A stretch of 64,000 bases of DNA, taken from the NCBI RefSeq assembly GCF_022267315.1, contig NZ_JAIKLE010000016.1, positions 62,001 through 126,000 of the forward strand, written 5' to 3'. Below the pieces are notes generated by a model. That model saw only the letters and a program-made list of their open reading frames with translations, ran no database searches and was not told the origin of the DNA. A program made the translations under genes and the position numbers. Origin of the DNA: Maribellus maritimus (GTDB taxonomy: Bacteria > Bacteroidota > Bacteroidia > Bacteroidales > Prolixibacteraceae). This document shows positions 46,301-53,117 of the stretch, one piece after another; position 1 is the stretch's first letter, and the number at the start of each line of letters is the position of its first letter.

Positions 46301-46721
46301 AAGTTTCCTGGGCCAACAAATTAAAAATGAGGGCCATGCCAATAACCACTATATTTAAAACCAAAAATACCTGGAGGTTTCCCCATGTTTTTCCGATAAC
46401 ATATTCACTGTTGGTCATCGAGCGCATATAAATTACCTCGGTGGTATCCAGTTTTTTATCACGTTTTAAAAAATCGGAAGCCAGAAAAACAGCAATTACC
46501 GCCTGCGCAACATTCAGAATTAGCAAGTTAAAATAAGGGATTGCACTTGGAATACTTCGAATGGCCCATCCGTCGCCGCCACCACCTTCTATTACCATAC
46601 CGAAATTTATTCCAAATAACACCAAAAGTGATAAAATACTAAAGATTCTGAAGAACCAGCTTCGGAGCAATGTTTTACGCTCGTATTTGGCAATTGAAAA
46701 TATATTGTGTAATGAAATCAT
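43377..46721 (-). CDS. ABC-2 permease fused to inactive M1-like and golvesin-like domains
   Basis: 1114 residues. The first ~280 form an ABC-2-type permease with about seven membrane helices (LLVLFGINFGMV, VAQAVIAVFLAS, LFIMGLSFLLMSVI). Residues ~300-850 are M1-aminopeptidase-like (beta domain with LTPEANWYPGTGVTY; LALVEAPAQFKTYP; VQPEQILMPEKG). No HExxH zinc motif is present, so peptidase activity is unlikely. The last ~150 residues (TDFYGTYVRSGYYI, WHVPVKKPGYYDVYYYLY, GRVVFADAVKIVEL) match the golvesin/xanthan-lyase C-terminal binding domain. Gly/Arg-rich loops separate the parts. The ATPase encoded upstream is its natural partner. ABC-2/M1 fusions are known in Bacteroidota; the golvesin addition is less usual. 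Confidence 0.82.
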   Translation of the reverse strand: MISLHNIFSIAKYERKTLLRSWFFRIFSILSLLVLFGINFGMVIEGGGGDGWAIRSIPSAIPYFNLLILNVAQAVIAVFLASDFLKRDKKLDTTEVIYMRSMTNSEYVIGKTWGNLQVFLVLNIVVIGMALIFNLLAQETSISWISYGFYLVAVSVPTLLFIMGLSFLLMSVIRNQAITFVLILGYIGITLFLLQAKYYYLFDYMAYNIPMLNSDIVGFGNINVILNHRGIYFFLGIGFIFLTIFLLKRLPQSEAMTYISLIFSVLFIGVGGYLAYRHVDEFKQTERFRTEVVELNNQYVKEKIPVILSNTIDLKHEGEIIDVLSDITLKNENNVPLNKLIFNLNSGLRIESIKLTGKETSFTREKHLIFISENVNLQPGEEAEIEFKYSGKINEALCYLDIDEETIQEKYGKFVINVDKRYAFLTPQYVLLTPEANWYPGTGVTYSSEDVSWNHNQFVNYNLKVTTTPGLQAISQGKINEVAAGQFTFENEHPLTQLSLAIGNYEYLKMETDSLEYGVWLMEGHKYFSEAFNEIKDTIPSLINEQLEDFERTYNLEYAFERLALVEAPAQFKTYPRSWTSCQEYVQPEQILMPEKGFMLREADFEGSKKRMERWGNRGRGGSQTPEDIQMRVLGQFLRAFTEEEQTDFRGGPGGGTVITTASPYFAFPLFYNFQNNIQSDTWPITNRVFEAYLKNQEVDMRSVFMRDMSGISEDEKANIALQDSTFEEILADVNQKAIIDNVIKLKGDALFSKIQYEAGMEEFATFLQNVLKEYRFKNISFEDFDQRIKNEFGIELIPIMDDWFKAKALPGFLISPITAVKVKSGEMMRTMIKFKTTNFSDTEGLIKVIFRLGGGGPGFGPPGGDDLINKLIYLEPHQTKEISYLLNSEPRMIMINTMTSKNIPQVITEGFRDVEEDLKAIPFEGELLTELPVQTSLPNETVVDNEDPQFEVTSNKKVSLLEKWIINEDEGGSKYQGMNSWRPPTTWTAITNTDFYGTYVRSGYYIKSGDGSQMAKWHVPVKKPGYYDVYYYLYKSRGFRRGPGGRDREQGEYHFTIHSDEGPEEQSLSIQNADEGWNHLGAFYFTSDTALVELSNKSQGRVVFADAVKIVEL

Positions 46722-46742
46722 CTTTCTTAGTTATTATATCTG

Positions 46743-47636
46743 TTACGCATTAGACCACTGATTTAGTTTATTCTCCATAAAATGAACATAAGCATGCTCA
46801 AGATTAGGAGCAATTCTTTCACCTTTATAACCGTTAATATCTTCCGAAACAACCTGCACCTCCCATCCTGCAGCAACAGGAATAGTTGAAATCACCGGGT
46901 ATTTTTCATTAATTTCCATATACTCAGTTTCAGTGGCTTTGATGAGCCACACACTTCCTTCGGCTTCTTTTACAAGCTGTTCGGGTGAACCGGAAAAAGC
47001 AAGTTGCCCTCTGTTCAACAAAGCCATATTGTCGCAGGTACTTGAAATATCTCCTACAATGTGTGTTGACAAAATAATTACTACATCGCGTGTACTGATA
47101 TTTGAAAGCAGATTCCGGAAACGAATACGTTCTTCAGGGTCAAGACCGGTGGTCGGTTCATCAACGATAATAATTTTTGGATCGTTGATAAGCGCCTGAG
47201 CTATTCCAAGCCTCCTTTTCATACCTCCTGAAAGTTTATTGGCATTTCTGTCTCTGGCTTCGAACAGGCCCACTTCCTCTAACATCTGATCCACGGAATT
47301 TCTGCGAACCGAACCGTTTTTCATTCCAGCTAAACGGGCTGTATAATCTAAAAATTCATATGTTTTCAATTTGGAAAAAAAACTGAAGTCCTGCGGCAAA
47401 TATCCAAGCATCGAGCGAATTTCTCTTCTGTTCTTTGATAAATCATAACCATCGAAAGTAACTTTCCCGCTGCTCGGTTTCATTAATGTTACCAAAATAC
47501 GCATTAATGTTGATTTACCCGCACCGTTAGGGCCAAGCAAACCAAACATACCATTTGGGATTTCAAGATTCAGATTTTTTATGGCATAGTATCCGTTGGG
47601 ATAAACTTTGTTCAGATTTTCGATTTTTATATGCAC
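46743..47636 (-). CDS. ABC transporter ATP-binding protein
   Basis: 297 residues. Walker A is GPNGAGKST (about 37-45), the signature LSGGMKRR, Walker B IIIVDEPTTGLD, and the His switch STHI. The C-terminal tail APNLEHAYVHF resembles PPHLEDAYLCL at the end of the giant fusion. It is the first gene of the apparent operon and energises the ABC-2 permease encoded 21 bases downstream. Homology to the ATPase domain of the RND fusion is strong across the whole nucleotide-binding domain. Confidence 0.95.
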   Translation of the reverse strand: MHIKIENLNKVYPNGYYAIKNLNLEIPNGMFGLLGPNGAGKSTLMRILVTLMKPSSGKVTFDGYDLSKNRREIRSMLGYLPQDFSFFSKLKTYEFLDYTARLAGMKNGSVRRNSVDQMLEEVGLFEARDRNANKLSGGMKRRLGIAQALINDPKIIIVDEPTTGLDPEERIRFRNLLSNISTRDVVIILSTHIVGDISSTCDNMALLNRGQLAFSGSPEQLVKEAEGSVWLIKATETEYMEINEKYPVISTIPVAAGWEVQVVSEDINGYKGERIAPNLEHAYVHFMENKLNQWSNA

Positions 47637-47881
47637 TGCTTAAATCTATTTTGATTAAACACTGATTTGGACTTACAAGCAATTAAATAGTTTAAATTTG
47701 GTATACATTTTTATTGAATTGTTACAAATTGACAACTCAAAAACAGAAGTAAAATAAAACATCCGTACGTTGAACCATTGAAATAAAAAACAAAGGGGCA
47801 TAGATAACAAACTTATTGTTAACACATTATTAAAACAAAAGAATAAACTTTAAAACGGTGCCTTAAGATAACAATTATGAT

Positions 47882-47909
47882 AAAAAAAGCCCCATAAAAA
47901 TGGAGCTTT
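47882..47909 (-). terminator. Intrinsic terminator (minus strand)
   Basis: Read on the minus strand, AAAGCTCCA pairs with TGGGGCTTT around a T-rich 6-base loop and is followed by a T-tract. It closes the decayed lipoprotein unit at 47980-48153 before the export operon. The rest of the gap (47637-47881) holds nothing clear apart from the unlocated operon promoter. Confidence 0.75.
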
Positions 47910-47979
47910 CTTCTACAATGCAAACTAACCCTACAGTTGCACCTGAAATGAATGGTTCAAACACTCTCTCAAAACAATT

Positions 47980-48153
47980 TTATATTCTCTTCTTTCGACC
48001 TGATTCAACAAAGGCAGAAGCGCCTGATTTAAATTGAACCGAAACTACCTGCTCATCTTTTGCTGCATCAGCCATTTTAGGTTTCTCATGTGCACAACTT
48101 ACTGCTTACACAAACATAAAAAGCAATGTAAATAATAAATACTTTTTTTTCAA
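47980..48153 (-). pseudogene. Decayed small lipoprotein, paralogue of the neighbouring exported protein
   Basis: On the minus strand a frame begins at a TTG at 48153 with a signal-like sequence (KKKYLLFTLLFMFV). It hits an in-frame TAA at 48106-48108, then continues with AVSCAHEKPKMADAAKD and 24 more residues to a stop at 47980. The part after the stop carries a lipobox-like Cys and the motif EKPKM, matching GAVEKPKMN in the intact gene at 48357-48947, whose signal peptide it also resembles. It has its own terminator. I read it as a truncated duplicate killed by a stop codon. The start codon is uncertain. Confidence 0.5.
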
Positions 48154-48299
48154 GGCTACCTTCTGTTACTTGTTTGTTCTATTAGAAACGACTCAAAAGT
48201 CAATACACAGTTACACCTTCAATACAACTTATCAACAAACAACTATTAACAGATAACAAACAACGCAAAAGCTTTAATAACCAAAATCTCCAAAACGCA

Positions 48300-48327
48300 T
48301 AAAAAAAGGCCCTGCAACCGCAGAGCC
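48300..48327 (-). terminator. Intrinsic terminator of the DUF3244-like gene
   Basis: On the minus strand GGCTCTGC and GCAGGGCC pair (one G-T) around GGTT, followed by seven T. It lies about 30 bases after the stop at 48357. Confidence 0.85.
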
Positions 48328-48356
48328 CTAACTAAACTAAACCATTTTCTTATCTA

Positions 48357-48947
48357 TTATTTAACCAGACTAAACGCATATTCATCGCTTAATGAACTAA
48401 GAATAACAGTGTATTCTCCGGAATCCAGTTTTGAAAGATCGTAACCTGAACTAACGGCGAAGTTTTTTCCAAGTTTTGATTTGTAAACCAAATCGCCCTT
48501 ACTGTAAATAGAAAGATTCAAATTTTCTTTATCAAAATTCAGGTAAGAAAATTTCAAAACATTGTCTTTGTAATCAAAGTAAGGATCAAAGCTCAACTTT
48601 GAATCACCAACATTAATCCCCCTATGGGCAACTTCAATGTCTCTTGACAACTGAGTGTCATTCACTTTCAGATTAAGAACGTAACTTCCATCCTCCAGGT
48701 TTGCAAAGTCAAAAACTTTCTGATAATCGGTTAATGGCTTGTTTGATTCTTTATAATATACCATTGAACCATCTTCAGCTTCGATGCTCAGCTCAAAATA
48801 AGCTGCTTTTTCATTTGTAATTGCCACGATAGCTCTATCGGCTGTTAATGGAATTACATTCATTTTCGGTTTCTCAACTGCACCGGCAATTGCTGCAATT
48901 GCGAATGCTGTTACTGTAAATAATAATTTAATTGTTTTCATAACCAT
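48357..48947 (-). CDS. Exported DUF3244-like beta-sandwich protein
   Basis: 196 residues from the ATG at 48947; an ATG six bases further on (48941) gives MKTIKLL and is equally likely. The signal peptide ends near AIAGAVEKPKM. The mature part has two immunoglobulin-like repeats (RAIVAITNEKAAYFELSIE, GSYVLNLKVNDTQLSRDIEV, then FSYLNFDKENLNLSIYSKGDLVYKS). It resembles the small secreted DUF3244 or C-terminal-sorting-like beta sandwiches of Bacteroidota. A TATGTTTG promoter box and two palindromes lie just upstream. Function is unknown. Confidence 0.75.
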   Translation of the reverse strand: MVMKTIKLLFTVTAFAIAAIAGAVEKPKMNVIPLTADRAIVAITNEKAAYFELSIEAEDGSMVYYKESNKPLTDYQKVFDFANLEDGSYVLNLKVNDTQLSRDIEVAHRGINVGDSKLSFDPYFDYKDNVLKFSYLNFDKENLNLSIYSKGDLVYKSKLGKNFAVSSGYDLSKLDSGEYTVILSSLSDEYAFSLVK

Positions 48948-48962
48948 TCAATTTTTTTTGTT

Positions 48963-48994
48963 TGACATGAATGTCAGTACAAACATATATGTTT
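48963..48994 (-). promoter_or_regulatory. Promoter with two overlapping palindromes
   Basis: The minus strand has TATGTTTG at 48987-48980, an exact TAnnTTTG box, about 33 bases before the ATG at 48947. A perfect dyad AAACATATATGTTT (48981-48994) overlaps it, and a second perfect dyad TGACAT-GA-ATGTCA (48963-48976) covers the expected transcription start. Two repressor-type operators are plausible. The rest of the 359-base gap up to 49306 holds nothing else certain. Confidence 0.5.
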
Positions 48995-49306
48995 TTCAGC
49001 ATAGTGTTGTAAAACATATATTAAAATTATTTGAAATAAATGTAAAATTAACATTCAAAATTAACATTGATATTTTTTTCTCATAAAACACTGATAAACA
49101 ATACCAATAAAGAAATTTTGCTTTATAACAAAATTCGTGCCAAACTTGAAACAACCATATTAACTAATCAATAAATTACAAAAGAAGGCATTTTGACTAT
49201 TCTCTAATTTTATAAGTTATTCGCTATTTACACTTAACAAGTATTATATTTCGCTCTGATTTATTGCGTTGAACAAACCTTAAATAAAACCAACATTGAT
49301 TGTCGC

Positions 49307-50452
49307 ATGCCCAAATCGCCACAATGGATAAATTCAGAAAAACGAGATCGTACTATTTTCATATTACTTTTCTCTTGTTTGGTCTCCGGTATTCCCTTCA
49401 CAAATTTAACCTACGGACAGGAAAGCCTTAGGCTAAGTTATATGTTTGGCAATATTCATCCTCATAACAGTTTAATTACACCATTAATAAAAAAGCCTGT
49501 AAAGGGATTCACTGTAGATTACACATGGAAAAACAACCGCGGCGAAAAATGGAGACAATATTTTAATTACCCGAACCACGGTATTAGTTACAACTATATG
49601 TCATATGGAAATCCTGAAATTCTGGGAAATTCTCATTCTCTTTTATACTATCTTCAGTTTTCTTTTCTACCTAAACACAAATTTTTCGATGCCGGAATTA
49701 TTGAATATACGGGGATAGGCTACTTTGAAAAAAAATACGACCCCAATCACAATCCGGAAAATCAGGCAATCAGCACCTACTTTAATATTGGGGCTACCAT
49801 CAGATTTTATACAAGAATCAGAATAAAGCCAGTTTATATTGAATACTCAAGCGGACTAAACCACTTTTCCAACGCCTTAATAAAATCTCCCAATTTAGGG
49901 ATAAACGTTAAGAACAAAAGTATCACCGTGGGATATGAATTTGAAGATCCTCCCGTTCGCAAAAACGCTCCAAAAACGGAAGGTAAAACAAAACCCCGCC
50001 ATGAATTTTGGATTTACGGAGCCACTGGAATAAAAGAAATAAAAGGAATAGAAAACAAAAACTACTTCCCGGTAAATGCGTCTTTAAATTACACCTACCG
50101 CACTTCGGTAATTAATAAAATGGGAATAGGTCTGGATTTTGTTTACGATCCTTCCATTGAAGACTATGCATATCTAAACTATAATTACACCGGAGAGCCT
50201 CCTCTAAACTTTAGGTATGGAATAAGTTTACACAACGAATTTCTTCTTGGAAGAGCAGGAATATTTGCCTCATATGGATTAAATCTGCAGATGAACGAGT
50301 ACTACACCCGCCAACGATATTATAAAGCAGGCGTAAAAGTTTACTTTAATAATCTAATAGGAGTTGTTTTATTGCGGGCAATTCCTTTATTTCGGGCTGA
50401 TTTGTTGGAATTTGGTATCGGATACCGAATTGCTCCTAAAAGCAAAAAATAA
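49307..50452 (+). CDS. PagL-like lipid A deacylase / acyloxyacyl hydrolase-like protein
   Basis: 381 residues with a signal peptide after a long, polar n-region (hydrophobic core IFILLFSCLVSGIPF, cleavage near TYGQ). The motif GLNHFSNALIKSPNLG near residues 185-200 matches the His-x-Ser-Asn and PN-x-G signature of PagL-type lipid A 3-O-deacylases. Barrel strands surround it. At 381 residues it is about twice the length of PagL, and the second half (KNYFPVNASLNYTYR, INKMGIGLDFVYD) looks like another barrel. It should act at the outer membrane on lipopolysaccharide. It overlaps comB by one base (TAATG). Confidence 0.75.
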   Translation: MPKSPQWINSEKRDRTIFILLFSCLVSGIPFTNLTYGQESLRLSYMFGNIHPHNSLITPLIKKPVKGFTVDYTWKNNRGEKWRQYFNYPNHGISYNYMSYGNPEILGNSHSLLYYLQFSFLPKHKFFDAGIIEYTGIGYFEKKYDPNHNPENQAISTYFNIGATIRFYTRIRIKPVYIEYSSGLNHFSNALIKSPNLGINVKNKSITVGYEFEDPPVRKNAPKTEGKTKPRHEFWIYGATGIKEIKGIENKNYFPVNASLNYTYRTSVINKMGIGLDFVYDPSIEDYAYLNYNYTGEPPLNFRYGISLHNEFLLGRAGIFASYGLNLQMNEYYTRQRYYKAGVKVYFNNLIGVVLLRAIPLFRADLLEFGIGYRIAPKSKK

Positions 50453-51141
50453 TGAACATTAACATCCTGCAACTTCTCGATGGCGCAAAAAAAGCACAGG
50501 GACTAACTGTAATAATTGATGTGTTCCGAGCGTTTTCAACTGCTTGCTATGCATTTGATTTTGGAGCGTCGAAGATAATTCCGGTTGGAGACATCAATAT
50601 TTCTTATCTGCTAAAAGAACAAAATCAGGATTTTATTTTACTGGGGGAGCGGAATGAACAAAAACCCCCGGGGTTCGACTTCGGGAATTCACCATCGCTT
50701 CTTGTTAAAGAAAAAATTGAAGGAAAAACGCTTGTTCACACAACAAGTTCCGGCACACAGGGAATTGTAAATGCAAAAAATGCAGATGAAATTATAACCG
50801 GAAGTTTTGTTAATGCCCGTGCAATTGTTCAATATATCAGGCAACAAAAACCTCGGGATGTTTCACTGGTTTGTATGGGCTATGCCTGTGAATACCCAAC
50901 CGACGAAGACACCCTTTGTGCTGAATTTATAAAAAATGAACTAAGCGGAATTTCCAACAACTATAAAAAAATGATCGAAACAATAAAAAAAGGTTCCGGT
51001 GCTCGTTTTTTTGATCCTGAAAAACAGGATTGGTCACCAAAATCCGATTTCGATCTGTGTTTAAACCTAAACCGCTTCAACTTTGTATTAAAAGTTGAAA
51101 AAGAGAATAATGTAAATTATTTGCGGAAAATTGAAATTTAA
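50452..51141 (+). CDS. comB: 2-phosphosulfolactate phosphatase (ComB family)
   Basis: 229 residues, family length. Motifs are VIIDVFRAFSTACYAFDFGA (N-terminal Asp region), LGERNEQKPPGFDFGNSP, and LVHTTSSGTQGIVNA with the conserved TTSSGT loop. FVNARAIVQYI and CMGYACEYPTDEDTLCAEFI follow. The family removes phosphate from 2-phospho-3-sulfolactate to give sulfolactate, part of coenzyme M or sulfonate metabolism. No other coenzyme M gene is nearby. The start overlaps the stop of the deacylase-like gene (TAATG), so they are translated together. Confidence 0.88.
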   Translation: MNINILQLLDGAKKAQGLTVIIDVFRAFSTACYAFDFGASKIIPVGDINISYLLKEQNQDFILLGERNEQKPPGFDFGNSPSLLVKEKIEGKTLVHTTSSGTQGIVNAKNADEIITGSFVNARAIVQYIRQQKPRDVSLVCMGYACEYPTDEDTLCAEFIKNELSGISNNYKKMIETIKKGSGARFFDPEKQDWSPKSDFDLCLNLNRFNFVLKVEKENNVNYLRKIEI

Positions 51142-51185
51142 TACCTTCGTCAACCGCAAATTTATACATAGCACATTCAAATAAC

Positions 51186-52361
51186 ATGAAAAAATACAAT
51201 TTTGATGAAATAGTTCAGCGTGAAGAAACCAATTGTATAAAGTACGATGCACGCGACTGGGCGTTTAACACCAACGATGTTTTGCCTCTGTGGGTGGCCG
51301 ATATGGATTTTAAAACTCCCGATTTTATTGTTGATGCAATCAAAAAAAGAGCTGAACATGAAATTTTTGGATACACATTTAAACCAGAATCTTACTTCGA
51401 AGCTATTATTGGTTGGATGAAACGCCGCCATAAATGGGAAATTCAGAAAGAATGGATTTCGTTCAGTCCGGGTGTGGTAGCAGGACTAACTCTGGCTGTT
51501 GAAACTTTCTCAAAACCGGGTGACGAAGTGATTGTTCAACCTCCGGTATATTTTCCTTTTTTTGAATGCGTAAAAGGCACCAAACGAAAAATGGTGGAAA
51601 ATCCGCTAAAGATTGAAAACGGAAGATACACATTTGACTTTGGTGACCTAAAAGCAAAAATATCGGAGAAGACGAAATTATTAATGCTCTGTAATCCGCA
51701 GAATCCGGGAGGAATGGTGTGGACAAAAGACGAACTTGCAGAACTTTCGACTATTTGTATTGAAAACAAAATCATGGTGATTTCCGATGAAATTCATTCG
51801 GATTTGATCTTCAAAGGACACAAACATATCCCTTTTGCAGCCATTTCAGAGGAAGCAGCCAATAATTGTGTGGTTTTTATGGCGCCAAGTAAAACTTTTA
51901 ATGTTGCGGGGCTTTCGTCATCCATTGCGATTATTCCCAATAAAACAAACTTTGCCCGCTACGAAAGAGCTTTGGGTGTCGGTCACCTGGGAATGGGAAA
52001 CATTTTTGGCTCAGTTGCCCTGGAAGCAGCTTATGCTCACGGCGACGAATGGCTGGAACAAATGCTCGATTACCTTTGGACGAACTATCAACTGGTTAAA
52101 GCTTTTATTGAAAAGAACCTTTCAAAAGTAAAAGTTATGCCTTTAGAAGCAACTTACCTTGTTTGGCTCGATTTCACAGAGTACGGAATGAAAGATGAAG
52201 AACTTTCGAAATTTATTGTTGAGGAAGCAAAAGTCGGATTAAACAACGGCGGTCGTTTTGGTACCGGAGGCGACGGTTGGATGCGGATTAATATTGGGTG
52301 CCCGCAAAGCATTTTACTGGAAGGACTCGAGCGGCTGGGTCAAGCCTTTGAGAATAAATAA
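51186..52361 (+). CDS. PatB/MalY-type PLP aminotransferase (cystathionine beta-lyase-like)
   Basis: 391 residues. The fold-type I signature elements are LCNPQNPGGMVW (substrate Asn), ISDEIHSDLI (PLP-pairing Asp), and APSKTFNVAGL, whose Lys forms the Schiff base. GRFGTGGDGWMRINIGCP contains the C-terminal Arg. This subgroup usually cleaves C-S bonds (cystathionine beta-lyase) or has mixed aminotransferase activity. It lies 44 bases after comB in the same direction. The stop directly abuts that of the convergent regulator at 52362, with no terminator visible. Confidence 0.93.
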   Translation: MKKYNFDEIVQREETNCIKYDARDWAFNTNDVLPLWVADMDFKTPDFIVDAIKKRAEHEIFGYTFKPESYFEAIIGWMKRRHKWEIQKEWISFSPGVVAGLTLAVETFSKPGDEVIVQPPVYFPFFECVKGTKRKMVENPLKIENGRYTFDFGDLKAKISEKTKLLMLCNPQNPGGMVWTKDELAELSTICIENKIMVISDEIHSDLIFKGHKHIPFAAISEEAANNCVVFMAPSKTFNVAGLSSSIAIIPNKTNFARYERALGVGHLGMGNIFGSVALEAAYAHGDEWLEQMLDYLWTNYQLVKAFIEKNLSKVKVMPLEATYLVWLDFTEYGMKDEELSKFIVEEAKVGLNNGGRFGTGGDGWMRINIGCPQSILLEGLERLGQAFENK

Positions 52362-53117
52362 TTACCGATCGAGCCACAGTTTAAAATCTTTGGCACGCTC
52401 ACGACTTACAATTATATCTTCATCGGATTTTGGTACCATTTCAATTTTGAAACGACTGTTAAACCATGTGTGAATGTTGCGAATAGATTCAATATTTATA
52501 ATGTATTTCCGGTTAATTTGGAAAAAAAAACGAGAGTCAAGTAATCCGGAAAGCTGCTCAATGGAATGATTTACCGGGAATTTTGAATTCTCAAATGTGA
52601 CAGCAAAAGTCACGCCTTCATCAAACAAAAACCAGGCAATGTCCTCGCTTTTTACAGAGCGATACTTGTCTCCAACTTTCACCAAAAAACGCCTTTTTAT
52701 TTCGGTTGTTTCCTGGAATACAATCTTTTTTAACAGATCGTTTTCCGGAGGAAGAAACATCTCCCGAAAATCGCTAAATTTATCAAGAGCCATTTTTATA
52801 TCCTGGTAATCATAGGGTTTTACAATATAATCGATACTGTTCACATTAAAAGAACGAAGCGCATATTCATTGTACGCAGTGGTAAAAATAACCGGAACCT
52901 TAACTTTTACTTCATCAAAAATCTCAAAACAATTTCCGTCGTTCAGCAAAATATCCTGGAAAACCAAATCAGGAAGCGAATTTTTCCTGTACCACTGAAT
53001 ACCTTCTTTTACCGACCCGATAACATCAAGCACTTTTATATCAGCATCGTATTTTTTTAGCAACTGAACAAGACGATGTGCCGTATGTTTTTCATCTTCA
53101 AACAGTAAAACTTTCAT
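52362..53117 (-). CDS. LytTR-family response regulator (second system)
   Basis: 251 residues. The receiver has acidic residues in VLLFEDEKHTA, the acceptor Asp in LVFQDILLNDG, and the Lys in YIVKPYDY. The LytTR DNA-binding domain is the C-terminal ~100 residues (FFQINRKYIINIESIRNIHTW). The gene overlaps the kinase gene by 20 bases and is the last of a six-gene minus-strand run. Its likely targets are that operon or membrane-lipid functions. It abuts the convergent aminotransferase. Confidence 0.93.
   Translation of the reverse strand: MKVLLFEDEKHTAHRLVQLLKKYDADIKVLDVIGSVKEGIQWYRKNSLPDLVFQDILLNDGNCFEIFDEVKVKVPVIFTTAYNEYALRSFNVNSIDYIVKPYDYQDIKMALDKFSDFREMFLPPENDLLKKIVFQETTEIKRRFLVKVGDKYRSVKSEDIAWFLFDEGVTFAVTFENSKFPVNHSIEQLSGLLDSRFFFQINRKYIINIESIRNIHTWFNSRFKIEMVPKSDEDIIVSRERAKDFKLWLDR

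Noticed and set aside
43377-46721. Active M1 aminopeptidase
   Set aside because: No HExxH motif is present in the peptidase-like part.
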